Shown here in pieces: positions 54,895 to 63,957 of a stretch of 64,000 nucleotides of DNA; the stretch's first letter is position 1, and each line of letters begins with the position of its first letter. The stretch is from positions 186,001 to 250,000 of the forward strand of contig JAEKKJ010000016.1 in assembly GCA_019510435.1 (NCBI GenBank), in the 5' to 3' direction. The notes under the pieces were generated by a model, which saw nothing but the letters and a program-made list of their open reading frames with translations, had not been told where the DNA came from and made no database searches. The position numbers and the translations under genes are program-made. The stretch comes from Caulobacterales bacterium. GTDB lineage: Bacteria; Pseudomonadota; Alphaproteobacteria; Caulobacterales; Caulobacteraceae.

Positions 54895-55100
54895 GCGCAT
54901 TCTCCGTCGGCCGGGCGGAAAGGCGCCGCGGGCCACGGATGCAAAGGTGCGCCAGCCGCCGGGCGGCCGCGCGCTAGGTCTCGTTAAGAAACGCAAAGGC
55001 CCGCACGTCATGGGCTTGCGGCTATTGCGCCCGGCGCCTCAAGCAATGCACTTCAGGGCGACAACGGTCCACGAACGGTGGGCCACCGGTCCATAGGCCC

Positions 55101-57806
55101 ATGTCCGATCTGGCGACCCTCACCTTCGGCGACTTCGAGCTCTCCCCGCGGCGGCGCGCGCTCACGCAGGGCGGCCAACGCGTGCGGATCGGGGCCCGCG
55201 CCATGGACATCCTGCTGCTCCTGGCGGCGCGCCCCGGAGAGCTGGTCACCAAGGACGAACTCCAGGATCGCCTCTGGCCTGGGATCTTCGTCGACGAGGG
55301 CAGCATCCGGGTCCACCTCTCGGCGCTGCGCAAGGCGCTGGGCGGCGTCGGCGCGGAGTACATCCACACCGTGGCCGGTCGCGGCTACATCCTGACGCCG
55401 CCGGTGCGTCGATTGAATGAGACCGTCGAGGATGCGCGCGCGCCCGGCGCACCGACCCATCTCCCGCTTCGCCTGGAACGCCTGATTGGCCGGGCGGCGG
55501 TGGTCGACAGCCTGGTCGCCCAGGTGCAGGAGCGCCGGTTCGTGACGATCGTGGGGCCAGGCGGCATCGGCAAGACAAGCGTGGCGTTGGAAGTGGCTGC
55601 GCGGCTTGCCGACGACTTTGCCGACGGGGTCCGGTTCGTCGACCTCGCGACCCTTGAGGATCCCGAGTCGGCGCCCGGCGCGCTCGCGATCGCACTTGGT
55701 CTGCCGCCGATCGCGGACTTGTCCGCGGAGGCGCTGGCGCGGCCCTTGGCCGAAAAACGGCTCCTGGTCCTCCTCGACAACTGCGAGCGCTCGGCCGGGT
55801 CCGCGGCGTCTGTCGCCGAGGCCATGTTGCGGACCGGAGCGGGCGTGTGCGTGCTCGCGACCAGCCGCGAAGCCTTGCGCGGCCACGGCGAGTGGCTCCA
55901 TCGCCTGCCGCCTCTCTCCACGCCTATTGCGGCGCCGGCGACACCGGACGCCGCCCTGGCGTTCAGCGCGATCGAACTCTTCGTGGACCGCGCGGATGCG
56001 GCCAGCGGCGGTTACCGCCTCACACCCGCGGACTGCGCCGTCGTCGCGGACATCTGCCGACGCCTCGATGGCCTGCCTCTCGCCATCGAGCTTGCAGCGG
56101 CGACGATCGCATCGCTTGGCGTCGACGGGATTGCAGCCGGTCTCGACGACCGGCTGACCTTGCTGACCGGTGGACGGCGTACTGCCCAATCTCGCCACCA
56201 GACCCTGCGTGCCGCGCTGGACTGGAGCTATGACCATCTGGAACCGACGGAGAAGGCTGCGCTCGAGGCGCTGGCGGTCATCGCCGGGAGCTTCGACCTC
56301 GCGCTGGCCTGCGATGTCGCGGGTCTCCAGGATCAACCTGCGGCCGAGGTCCGTAAGCTAGTCGGAGCACTGGCGGGCAAGTCGCTGGTTTCCGTGGAGA
56401 CCACGAGCGGCGGCGTGCGATATCGGCTTCTGGAGTCGACGCGGGTCTACGCGGGCGAGCAACTCGCAGGTTCCGGCGGGTTGGGGGCGGCGATGCGGCG
56501 CTACGCCGTCGCGACCCTCACCTTCTTCCGTGGCCTGCAACGCGGGTGGCTGGAGGTCGGGCGCGATGTGTGGCTGGCCCAGTATGCCGGACGGCTCGAG
56601 GATGCTCGCGCGGTTCTCGAATGGGGCTATTCGAACCAGGGCGACACCGCACTGGCGCAGGCTTTGACGGCGCAGCTCACGGACCCCTGGCTGCAGTTGG
56701 GGCTCGTCCGGGAATGTGTCGCCTGGTGCCAGAAGGCCCTGACCTCGCCGCCTGAACCTGGCCCGAACACGGACGCCGAGGAGATGAAGATCCGGCACGC
56801 CTTTCGAGTGGCGTTCGGTTTCAAGCACGGCAACGAACCCAGCAAGCGCGCCGCCGTCCTTGAGACACTCGCGCTGGCGCGGCGACTCGACAACCACGAC
56901 TACATGATGCGCGACTTGTGGGGTCTGGCCAGCCTGGCGCTCAACGACGGGCGGCAAGACGAGGCCCTGGCGTGCGCCCGCCAGCTTCGGGACGCCGCGC
57001 GAGGGCCCGATGCCGAGGCGGAGCGGCTGGTGGCCGACCGGATCTCCGGCAGCGCGCTCCACTTGATGGGTCGTCATGCTGAGGCCAAGGCGATCCTCGA
57101 GGTCGTCAATGCGGCCTACGACACCCCACGCAATCGCGCATCAGCGGTGAGATTCCAGTTCGACCAGCGCGTCCTCGCGCAGGGTTTCCTCGCCTGGATC
57201 GCGTGGCTGCAGGGCGATGTCGACGGCGCATCCAATACGATCGGCGCGGCCGTGACCGAGGCCGTCGCGGTGGGACACGCGGGATCGTTGGGCTTTGCGC
57301 TCGATTCCGCGGTCACGCTCCGCGTGCTTCAAGGCGACCTCGAGCGCGCCGCACAGGCGTGCCGTCAGCTCGGCGATCTGGGCGCCAGCATCGGCTACGA
57401 CGTCTGGCTGAAACGCAGCGATATCCTCGCGGCGATCATCCAGGTGAGATCAGGCGACCTCGTCCGTGGAGTCCCACGCCTCCGCGCCAGCCTCACGCCA
57501 AGCGCCTGGAAGCTCGCGACCTATCGTACGCCCTTCTTCCTGGCGGAACTCGCCCAGGCAGAACTCGCGGCCGGGTTCGCGGCCGAGGCGCTTGCCACCA
57601 TCGAGGATGCGATCGGCTGGTTCGGCGGCGTCGACGACTTCTGGTGCGCGCCGGAGTGTTTCCGCATCAAGGCGGAGGTCTTGGGGCTCCATGGCGGCCC
57701 CGGCGCCGCGCGGGAAGCGGACACGCTGCTGGCGCGTGCGTCCGCACTCGCCGAGTCGCAGGGCGCGGTCGCTTGGCGTGCGCGTATCCCCATCGCCTGC
57801 AGCTGA
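55101..57806 (+). CDS. OmpR-type DNA-binding / NB-ARC ATPase regulator
   Basis: The 901-residue protein has an N-terminal winged helix of OmpR/PhoB type (about 8-100: LTFGDFELSPRRRALTQGG, KDELQDRLWPGIFVDEGSIRVHLSALRKAL, YIHTVAGRGYIL), then an NB-ARC-like ATPase with Walker A GPGGIGKTS (152-160) and Walker B LLVLLDNCE (221-229), and about 500 residues of helical, TPR-like sequence. This is the layout of SARP/MalT-like signal-integrating regulators that oligomerise with ATP and a ligand. It is divergent from the hydrolase-cupin gene (206 bases) and upstream of the SDR gene, so it probably controls both. Confidence 0.88.
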   Translation: MSDLATLTFGDFELSPRRRALTQGGQRVRIGARAMDILLLLAARPGELVTKDELQDRLWPGIFVDEGSIRVHLSALRKALGGVGAEYIHTVAGRGYILTPPVRRLNETVEDARAPGAPTHLPLRLERLIGRAAVVDSLVAQVQERRFVTIVGPGGIGKTSVALEVAARLADDFADGVRFVDLATLEDPESAPGALAIALGLPPIADLSAEALARPLAEKRLLVLLDNCERSAGSAASVAEAMLRTGAGVCVLATSREALRGHGEWLHRLPPLSTPIAAPATPDAALAFSAIELFVDRADAASGGYRLTPADCAVVADICRRLDGLPLAIELAAATIASLGVDGIAAGLDDRLTLLTGGRRTAQSRHQTLRAALDWSYDHLEPTEKAALEALAVIAGSFDLALACDVAGLQDQPAAEVRKLVGALAGKSLVSVETTSGGVRYRLLESTRVYAGEQLAGSGGLGAAMRRYAVATLTFFRGLQRGWLEVGRDVWLAQYAGRLEDARAVLEWGYSNQGDTALAQALTAQLTDPWLQLGLVRECVAWCQKALTSPPEPGPNTDAEEMKIRHAFRVAFGFKHGNEPSKRAAVLETLALARRLDNHDYMMRDLWGLASLALNDGRQDEALACARQLRDAARGPDAEAERLVADRISGSALHLMGRHAEAKAILEVVNAAYDTPRNRASAVRFQFDQRVLAQGFLAWIAWLQGDVDGASNTIGAAVTEAVAVGHAGSLGFALDSAVTLRVLQGDLERAAQACRQLGDLGASIGYDVWLKRSDILAAIIQVRSGDLVRGVPRLRASLTPSAWKLATYRTPFFLAELAQAELAAGFAAEALATIEDAIGWFGGVDDFWCAPECFRIKAEVLGLHGGPGAAREADTLLARASALAESQGAVAWRARIPIACS

Positions 57807-57847
57807 TGGCTGATGAACCGCTCCAACCTTCCAAGAAGGGAAAGACG

Positions 57848-58639
57848 ATGGACCTGCAATTGAAGGGTCGCCTGGCCCTGGTCACCGGCAGCACCGCGGG
57901 GATCGGCCTGGCCATCGCCCAGGCCCTGGCGCACGAAGGCGCGCGGGTGATCGTCAACGGGCGGCGGCAGGACGCCGTGGACGCCGTGGTCGAGCGTCTC
58001 CGCGCGGAGACGGGCGCCGAGGTGAGGGGCTTCGCTGGCGACCTGACCGAGGCGTCCGCCGCCGACGAACTGCTGCGGACCTTTCCTGGCGTCGAAATCC
58101 TGGTCAACAACCTGGGGATCTTCGAGCCGAAGGCGTTCGAGGATATCGCCGACGCCGACTGGATGCGCTTCTTCGAGGCCAATGTGCTGAGCGGCGTGCG
58201 GCTGGCGCGGCTCTGTCTGCCCGCCATGCGCCGGGCGGACTGGGGGCGCATCATCTTCATCTCCAGCGAGAGCGCGCTGCAGATCCCTACGGAGATGATC
58301 CACTACGGCGTGACCAAGACGGCGCAGATCGCCGTGGCGCGCGGCCTGGCCGAAGCGGTCGCGGGGACGGGCATCACCGTGAACAGCGTGCTGCCCGGAC
58401 CGACCCGCTCGCGCGGCGTTGGCGAATTCGTCGAAGCGCTGGCCGCCGGCCAGGGCAAGACGTTCGCGGAGTTCGAGACGGAATTCTTCGAACGGGTCCG
58501 CCCGACCTCGCTTATCAAACGCTTCGCCAGTCCCGAGGAGGTGGCTTCGCTGGTCGCCTACGTCGCGAGCCCCCTCGCCTCAGCCACCACCGGTGCGGCG
58601 CTGCGCGTCGACGGAGGGGTGGTGAAGAGCGCGTTCTAA
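57848..58639 (+). CDS. Short-chain dehydrogenase/reductase
   Basis: The 263-residue SDR has the NAD(P) motif TGSTAGIG (residues 14-21), NNLG (about 89-92), catalytic Ser in IIFISSESALQIP, and YGVTK for Tyr/Lys. The adenosine-side VNGRRQDAVDAV with an Arg pair suggests NADP. It is close to the 3-oxoacyl-ACP-reductase-like group but the substrate is open. AAGGGA precedes the ATG. It starts 41 bases after the regulator and ends its transcript. Confidence 0.92.
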   Translation: MDLQLKGRLALVTGSTAGIGLAIAQALAHEGARVIVNGRRQDAVDAVVERLRAETGAEVRGFAGDLTEASAADELLRTFPGVEILVNNLGIFEPKAFEDIADADWMRFFEANVLSGVRLARLCLPAMRRADWGRIIFISSESALQIPTEMIHYGVTKTAQIAVARGLAEAVAGTGITVNSVLPGPTRSRGVGEFVEALAAGQGKTFAEFETEFFERVRPTSLIKRFASPEEVASLVAYVASPLASATTGAALRVDGGVVKSAF

Positions 58640-58780
58640 CCCTCCCCCTATTGAACGGGGCGCACCGCGAATCCCTCCCGGTTGGCCGCCAGGCTGCTCT
58701 GCGCCAGGAGCTGACATCAGCCCGCTCCGGAAACCAGAGCTTCGGCGACGAGGCGACGGCAGGTCTGATCGAGTGGTCGC

Positions 58781-59701
58781 TCAGGGTCCGTTCGCGCTTA
58801 CCGGGAGCTTCTGGTCGGCAAAATGCTGGATCAGCCATGCCGCTGCCGGGCCAGGCGGCGTATCGGTGCGATACATCGCCTGAAAGGAGTAGAGGCCGCC
58901 CGTGTCCTCCGGCAGGTCCAGGCGAACCAGTCGGCCGGCGGCGAGATCGTCGCGAACATTGGGCTCAGGCATGTTGCCCCAGCCCACGCCCGCCAGCAGC
59001 AGGGCGTGCTTGGCGCCGAGATCGGCCATGCGCCAGCCCTCGGCCGCAAAGACCCCGATGTCCGGCCCCTCCGAAAATGGCGTGCGCACCGTGAGGATCA
59101 GCTGACGATGGCGGCGCACTGCCCCGGCGGGTACGGGGCTGGTCAGCGCCAGGGGGTGTCCGGGCGCGGCGACCGGGATCAAGTCCACATCGCCGACATG
59201 GATGAGCTCCAGATCGGGCTCGGTCGTCAGGATGCCGCCCCCGACGCCGACCGTGGCCACGCCGGCCCGAACAAGCTGAGCGACCGCGCTCAAGGCCTCC
59301 ACGTGCAGCCGGAGCTTTACGGTCGGGAATGTCGCTTCGAACGCCTGTGCGGCATCGACAAGTCGGGCGCTCGGCAACATCACATCGACGACCAGCGTGA
59401 CTTCGGCTTCGATGCCGCCAAGCAAGGACCGCGCACTGGCCCGCAGATCGTCCACGCTCACCGCCACCACGCTGGCCCTGTCGAGGACCGCGGCGCCGGC
59501 CTTGGTCAGCACGGGCGTGCGTGAGCCGCCTCGGTCGAACAACTCAATCCCAAGCTGAAGTTCAAGGGCGGCGATCGCGTAGCTGATCGCTGACACAGCG
59601 CGCTTCAGCCGCTTGGCTGCCGCCGTGAAGCTTCCGGTCTCCACAACGGTGAGGAACACCCGGAGTTGGTCGAGGGTGGGAAAGCCGGGCTCGGTAGCCA
59701 T
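58781..59701 (-). CDS. LysR-family regulator, divergent from the pirin gene
   Basis: The 306-residue protein has the LysR N-terminus (LDQLRVFLTVVETGSFTAAAKRLKRAVSAISYAIAALELQLGIELFDR) and a standard effector domain (VTLVVDVMLPSARLVDAAQAF, VGWGNMPEPNVRDDLAAGRLVRL). It is divergent from the pirin gene, across 131 bases, the classic LysR-target arrangement. AT-rich blocks (GAATATCCTGAACG, TTTTACGAGTTTTCTGGTG) between them should carry both promoters. Confidence 0.9.
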   Translation of the reverse strand: MATEPGFPTLDQLRVFLTVVETGSFTAAAKRLKRAVSAISYAIAALELQLGIELFDRGGSRTPVLTKAGAAVLDRASVVAVSVDDLRASARSLLGGIEAEVTLVVDVMLPSARLVDAAQAFEATFPTVKLRLHVEALSAVAQLVRAGVATVGVGGGILTTEPDLELIHVGDVDLIPVAAPGHPLALTSPVPAGAVRRHRQLILTVRTPFSEGPDIGVFAAEGWRMADLGAKHALLLAGVGWGNMPEPNVRDDLAAGRLVRLDLPEDTGGLYSFQAMYRTDTPPGPAAAWLIQHFADQKLPVSANGP

Positions 59702-59832
59702 TCGAATATCCTGAACGATGCCGCCAGTCTTTTACGAGTTTTCTGGTGAATTGAAACGCCTACCTTGGGCGTGTGGCGCCATCGCAGCGAGCGGCCGACG
59801 CACATCCCTCCACCCGTTCCTTCGAGGCCGTC

Positions 59833-60678
59833 ATGTCCGCCCCCGTCCAAGTCCCCCAGGCCCCTTCCCGCCAGGTCGTCCACCGCACCCGCGGCCAGTC
59901 CCGTGGCGCCGTCACGCGGTTGATGAGCCCGGGAGATCTGGGCGAGGTCCTAAAGCCCTTCGTCTTCCTCGACCTGCTTGACAGCGGGGACGATCGCTTT
60001 CCCAACTTTGGCCTGCACCCCCACTCGGGCCTCGCCACCCTCACCTATGTCGCCGAAGGCAGCATCAGCTACGAGGACACCAACGGCGCCACGGGGATCC
60101 TGCGCGCCGGCGGCGTCGAGTGGATGCGCGCCGGCAAGGGGGTCTGGCATTCTGGCGGCGCCGGCGACCCGGGTCGGACACGCGGCTTCCAACTCTGGGT
60201 GGCGCTGCCGCCGCATCTGGAATTGGGGGGCTCCGAAAGCCTCTACCAAGGCGCGGCCGACATTCCTCAGGTGGGCCCTGCCCGGGTGCTTCTGGGCCGC
60301 TACGACGGCGCCGCCAGCGCCATCGAAGCCCCGTCCTCGATCAACTACCTGGCCGTCAGCCTCAAGGCCGGCGAGACCTGGCGCTACGATCCGCCGCAAG
60401 ACCACTCTGTGCTGTGGGTCGGATTGGGCAAGGGAACCGTCGAGGCGTCATCCGAGCCGCTCGATCACGGCGAAATCGTCGTCTTTGAAGCCGGCGCTGA
60501 TCCCGTCGAGTTCAAGGCTCTCACCGACACCGAGTTCGTGATCGGCTCGGCGGTGCGCCACCCGCACGACCTCGTGCTCGGCTACTACTCCGTCCATACC
60601 TCCGCCGAAGCCCTCCAGGCCGGCGAGGCCCGGATCGAAGAGATCCGCGACACCCTCGTCGCCAAGGGCCGCCTCTGA
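59833..60678 (+). CDS. Pirin family protein (bicupin)
   Basis: The 281-residue protein has the pirin N-terminal cupin with its metal residues in HPHSGLATLTYVAEGSISYED and the following GVEWMRAGKGVWHSGG, and a second, metal-less cupin (about 160-260). Bacterial pirins act as quercetinase-like dioxygenases or as binders of metabolic enzymes. The ATG is chosen because GAGG precedes it and the family start follows; an earlier in-frame ATG exists. It is the likely target of the divergent LysR regulator. Confidence 0.92.
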   Translation: MSAPVQVPQAPSRQVVHRTRGQSRGAVTRLMSPGDLGEVLKPFVFLDLLDSGDDRFPNFGLHPHSGLATLTYVAEGSISYEDTNGATGILRAGGVEWMRAGKGVWHSGGAGDPGRTRGFQLWVALPPHLELGGSESLYQGAADIPQVGPARVLLGRYDGAASAIEAPSSINYLAVSLKAGETWRYDPPQDHSVLWVGLGKGTVEASSEPLDHGEIVVFEAGADPVEFKALTDTEFVIGSAVRHPHDLVLGYYSVHTSAEALQAGEARIEEIRDTLVAKGRL

Positions 60679-60782
60679 CTCGCGCCGCCTGACGGCGTCC
60701 GAAGCCGGCCAGGGCGTGGTCGTGAACAACGCATCCCCGTTGCCGCGAGCAGCATCCAAATCGCCAATCCAGAGGAAATGAT

Positions 60783-61415
60783 ATGACCAACAAGTGGATG
60801 ATTGACGCAAACGACGCCGTATTGCTGCTTATCGATCATCAGAGCGGACTGTTTCAACTGGTCCGCGACATCGAATATAGCGCCCTCCGCAACAACGTGA
60901 TCACGCTTGCGAAGGTGGCGCAGATCGCAAAGATCCCGACCATTACGACGGCATCCGTTCCCGACGGTCCGAATGGTCCGATCATCCCAGAGATTCATCA
61001 GAGCAACCCCGACGCGGTGCATGTGCCCCGCAGCGGCCCCATCAACGCCTGGGATCACCGTCCCTTTGTGGAAGCCATCGAAAGCACCAAGCGCAAGACA
61101 CTGCTCATCGCCGGCACGCTGACGAGTATCTGCATGGCCTTCCCCGCCCTCAGCGCCCTTGCGGCAGGATACAAGGTGTTCTGCATTGTGGATGCCTCGG
61201 GCAACTGGTCTCAGATGGCCACCGACATCACCATTGCCCGGGTCACCCAGGCCGGCGCGATGCCAACTGACACGTTCGCCGTGATGTCGGAACTGATGAA
61301 CACTTGGAATCGCCCAGAAGCCATGGACTTCGCCAAGGTCATGGTCGACCACGTCGTCCCCGCATACGGGGCGCTGATGGAGAGCTACGACACGGCCCAG
61401 AAGAGCGTGAAATAG
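60783..61415 (+). CDS. Isochorismatase-like cysteine hydrolase (YcaC type), copy 2
   Basis: The 210-residue protein has Asp18 in [13 protein letters not shown], the [27 protein letters not shown] block, and Cys117 in [52 protein letters not shown] is typical of YcaC-like proteins. Its base composition looks less GC-rich by eye than its neighbours, so it may be a recent acquisition. It lies 104 bases after the pirin gene on the same strand, next to the integrated element boundary. Confidence 0.9.
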   Translation: MTNKWMIDANDAVLLLIDHQSGLFQLVRDIEYSALRNNVITLAKVAQIAKIPTITTASVPDGPNGPIIPEIHQSNPDAVHVPRSGPINAWDHRPFVEAIESTKRKTLLIAGTLTSICMAFPALSALAAGYKVFCIVDASGNWSQMATDITIARVTQAGAMPTDTFAVMSELMNTWNRPEAMDFAKVMVDHVVPAYGALMESYDTAQKSVK

Positions 61416-61925
61416 GTCCGGATAGCTATTTGGCGCGGGGCGCCTGTTGACAGGTGTCCCGTGGCTTAGCTCTGCCCGCGGCCAGCCACCCTGACACCTT
61501 GCTTGAAGCGGACGCCGGGAACGACGGTTAGGAGTCACGACTGGAAGGTCCGCAGCAGGCAGGTGGCAGCTGCGATCCGGTGAGTAGCTGCGCCGCACCT
61601 CAATCTCGTATGCACGCGCCTTGGTGGCCGTTCGCGCCCCGGCTCCTGCCGAAAGCCGGCCGCCAGGTGGAGAAATTTTTCCGCGCAAGCTGCGGCATGG
61701 CGGCGATAGCAGATATGCGAGCAACGTCTCAGCGCGCGAGCTCAGATCAGGAAGAGCACGCCTCAACCTCACCGCCACACTGGGAGTCCGGGTGAACATG
61801 CCTGACGCACAGCGCAATCGGTCGAAAACCGGGCCAATCTTGTGACCCCAGTGCGACCCCAACGGCCAAGCCACCCCCCTTGGCGGGAGATCAGCTCAAC
61901 AAGGCTTTGAATGTATTGACGAAAT
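61416..61925. other. Gene-free stretch before the tRNA fragment
   Basis: About 510 bases have only short Arg/Pro-rich open frames without start signals. No RNA gene or repeat is evident. The sequence has mixed composition (for example AAATTTTTCC near 61672-61681), as expected of debris at an insertion boundary. Confidence 0.5.
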
Positions 61926-61970
61926 TGGCGCGCCCGGAACGATTCGAACGTCCGACCCTCAGATTCGTAG
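61926..61970 (-). other. 3' fragment of tRNA-Arg (integration site)
   Basis: Read on the minus strand, the segment gives the anticodon loop CTACGAA, the 3' anticodon stem TCTGA, the variable loop, a good T arm (stem GGACG/CGTTC around TTCGAAT), the acceptor strand CGGGCGC, a discriminator G, and encoded CCA. The bases that should pair with the anticodon stem are absent, so this is a fragment, not a working tRNA. Loop position suggests anticodon ACG (Arg). Tyrosine integrases that use tRNA 3' ends leave such a copy at one element end. Confidence 0.75.
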
Positions 61971-62034
61971 AAGCCATTCCAGGCCCTCCCGACTGCGCGA
62001 GATAGCGCGCTAGAGCACTACTACTCAATTGAGT

Positions 62035-62063
62035 TTGCTAGGATATTTCGCGCTTGCTAGTAT
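62035..62063 (+). promoter_or_regulatory. Possible promoter of the integrase gene
   Basis: TTGCTA and TAGTAT are separated by 17 bases, 114 bases before the integrase start. Just upstream, CTCAATTGAG (62024-62033) is a perfect palindrome that could bind a regulator. Between the promoter and the gene, CGTCTCAAC occurs twice (near 62105 and 62129), which may be arm-type integrase sites. Confidence 0.35.
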
Positions 62064-62176
62064 GGTAGGCGGCGATGGCCTTGAGACTTCCAGGAATGCA
62101 TTCCCCGTCTCAACCCCGTCCCAAAACCCGTCTCAACGCCTGCTCAGGAGCCTGAGCGGATTCTCGGACGCAAGCC

Positions 62177-63562
62177 ATGGACGACCATCGAGCCACCCTG
62201 ACGGACCGATATATTGAGCGACTGCCCCTCGCCGACGGCGAGCGATACCGGGTCCGCGATACGGACCTCAAAGGCTTCTTCCTGCTCGTTGGTGCGCGGC
62301 GGAAGACGTTCATGATCCAGGGCGAGTGCTGGCGGAATGGCAAGCGCCGGACGGTCAAGATGGCCATCGGCGCCGCCGAAGACCTGACCGCGCGCGAGGC
62401 TCGGCTGGAGGCCAAGAGCAAGCTCACGGCCATCGCGCGAGGCGAGATCGAAGAGGCGCTGCCGGAACCGCCGCAGGTGGCGAAGCCGGCGCTGCCAGAG
62501 GTCACGCTCCGACAGGCCTGGGACCGGTACCGCGAAGCCCACATGGAGCGGAAGGAGCGGAGCGCCGCCACGATCCGGGGCTACCGCGATCATGTGGAGC
62601 GCCAGCTCAAGAGCTGGCTGGACATGCCGCTCCAGGTGCTGGGTGAGAACCCCCGAATGGTGGCCGACCGGCACGACGAGATCACGCGCAACAGCGGCAA
62701 GGCGGCGGCCAACGGCTGCATGCGCACCCTGCGCGCAGTCTACAACCACGCCCGCCGGACGTGTCGCGAACTGCCGCCTGACAACCCAACCATGGGCGTG
62801 GATTGGAACCTCGAAACGCGACGCGACACGGCCATGGGCGTCGAGGACCTGCCGCGCTGGTTCATCGAGGCCGGACGGCTGCGCCATCCGATCCGGCGCG
62901 AATTCCACCTCTTCACGCTGCTGTCCGGCTCCCGGCCGGGCGCCCTGATGCAGGCGCAGCTTCAGCACTTCGATCCGAAGCGTCGCGTCCTCCACATTCC
63001 CCGTCCCAAAGGCGGCGCTAAGCGGGCGTTCGACATTCCGCTCTCACGGCCGATGGTCCGCTGCCTGATCCGCGCGATACGCGCCAGCCGAATGCTGCAT
63101 CCGGATGAGGCGATGACGTGGATCTTCGCGGCTGACAGCGAGCCGGGCCACCTGATCGAGCACAAGGAGCCGCGCAAGCGTCTGTTCAAGTGGGGCAACG
63201 ACCTTCGCCAGAGCTACCGGACGCTCGGCCAGGCGGCGGGGCTGTCGGACATCGACATGCACCTCCTCATGAACCACAGCCTGCCTGGGGTGAACGCGGG
63301 CTACATCACGCGCGCAAAGCTCCTCGGCGACCACCTGCGCGGCGCGCAGCAAAAGCTCTCCGACGCCATCATCGAAGCAGGTACGGCGCCGCGGAAGACG
63401 GGCGAGCGGGAGCGGGCATGGCCGCTGATCGGATCGCGTCGCATCGGGGACAAGGTTCTGGACCCAACGCCGCCCGACCCGCGCATCGGCGTGCCGCTCG
63501 GGCCGCGCAGTCAACGGGTTAAGAAATCCGCCGAATTCGAACAGGTCGGCGAGGACGTGTAA
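62177..63562 (+). CDS. Tyrosine-type site-specific integrase
   Basis: The 461-residue protein has an N-terminal arm-binding-like domain (YRVRDTDLKGFFLLVGARRKTFMIQGECWRNGKRRTVKMAIG), a core-binding helical domain (about 110-215, RQAWDRYREAHMERKERSAATIRGYRDH), and a catalytic domain with Arg in LLSGSRPGAL, the Lys region PRPKGGAKRAFDIPL, an altered HxxR box (NDLRQSYRT), LMNHSLPG, and Tyr in AGYI. It is shaped like P4-type integrases of genomic islands. It probably acts on the adjacent tRNA-Arg site. The polar tail of about 65 residues is not part of the family core. Confidence 0.88.
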   Translation: MDDHRATLTDRYIERLPLADGERYRVRDTDLKGFFLLVGARRKTFMIQGECWRNGKRRTVKMAIGAAEDLTAREARLEAKSKLTAIARGEIEEALPEPPQVAKPALPEVTLRQAWDRYREAHMERKERSAATIRGYRDHVERQLKSWLDMPLQVLGENPRMVADRHDEITRNSGKAAANGCMRTLRAVYNHARRTCRELPPDNPTMGVDWNLETRRDTAMGVEDLPRWFIEAGRLRHPIRREFHLFTLLSGSRPGALMQAQLQHFDPKRRVLHIPRPKGGAKRAFDIPLSRPMVRCLIRAIRASRMLHPDEAMTWIFAADSEPGHLIEHKEPRKRLFKWGNDLRQSYRTLGQAAGLSDIDMHLLMNHSLPGVNAGYITRAKLLGDHLRGAQQKLSDAIIEAGTAPRKTGERERAWPLIGSRRIGDKVLDPTPPDPRIGVPLGPRSQRVKKSAEFEQVGEDV

Positions 63563-63645
63563 AATTGTGAGCAGCGTCGGCACGTTCCCAGCGCTGCTCG
63601 CTTCAGGCTACACTAAGGCTTCCTAGCGTCTTACGAAGCTTACAA

Positions 63646-63957
63646 ATGCCGACACCCCATTATCCGAGCGCCGGCGTGCGCAAGGCCCTGCGCAAGCTGG
63701 GCGGCGACATTCGCGAAGCGCGGAAGCGCCGGCGACTGCCCATGCGCGTGGTGGCGGATCGCGCCTTCACGTCGCGGGCGACTCTCCAGCGGATCGAAGA
63801 GGGTGATCCTGCGGTGGGCATGGGCATCTACGCGGCTGTGCTTCAGGCGCTCGGGTTCCTGGGCGAGCTTGGCGTGGTGGCTGATCCTTCGCGCGATGCG
63901 GTCGGAATGTCGCTCGCGGCTGCCGAGCTGCCGGCCCGCGTGCGGCTGCGTTCCTAA
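63646..63957 (+). CDS. XRE-family helix-turn-helix regulator (HipB-like)
   Basis: The 103-residue protein has one XRE helix-turn-helix: LGGDIREARKRRRLPMRVVADRAFTSRATLQRIEEGDPAVGMGIYAAVLQALGF, near residues 19-73. The R-x-x-L-x-R-I-E-x-G-D-P and following GMGIYAAVLQALGF are common in regulators that precede HipA-type kinases, but no HipA gene is seen before the window ends, so a toxin-antitoxin role is only possible. It lies 83 bases after the integrase. Confidence 0.8.
   Translation: MPTPHYPSAGVRKALRKLGGDIREARKRRRLPMRVVADRAFTSRATLQRIEEGDPAVGMGIYAAVLQALGFLGELGVVADPSRDAVGMSLAAAELPARVRLRS

Noticed and set aside
61580..61845. Short open frames of about 70 codons before the tRNA fragment
   Set aside because: No ribosome site, no recognisable motif and Arg/Pro-rich composition; treated as non-coding debris.
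61926..61970. Annotating the tRNA-Arg segment as a complete tRNA gene
   Set aside because: The D arm, the 5' acceptor strand and the 5' half of the anticodon stem are absent; upstream bases on the minus strand do not pair with TCTGA.
62101..62140. Direct repeats of CGTCTCAAC as a CRISPR-like or plasmid iteron array
   Set aside because: Only two exact copies with irregular spacing are present; at most they are integrase arm sites.
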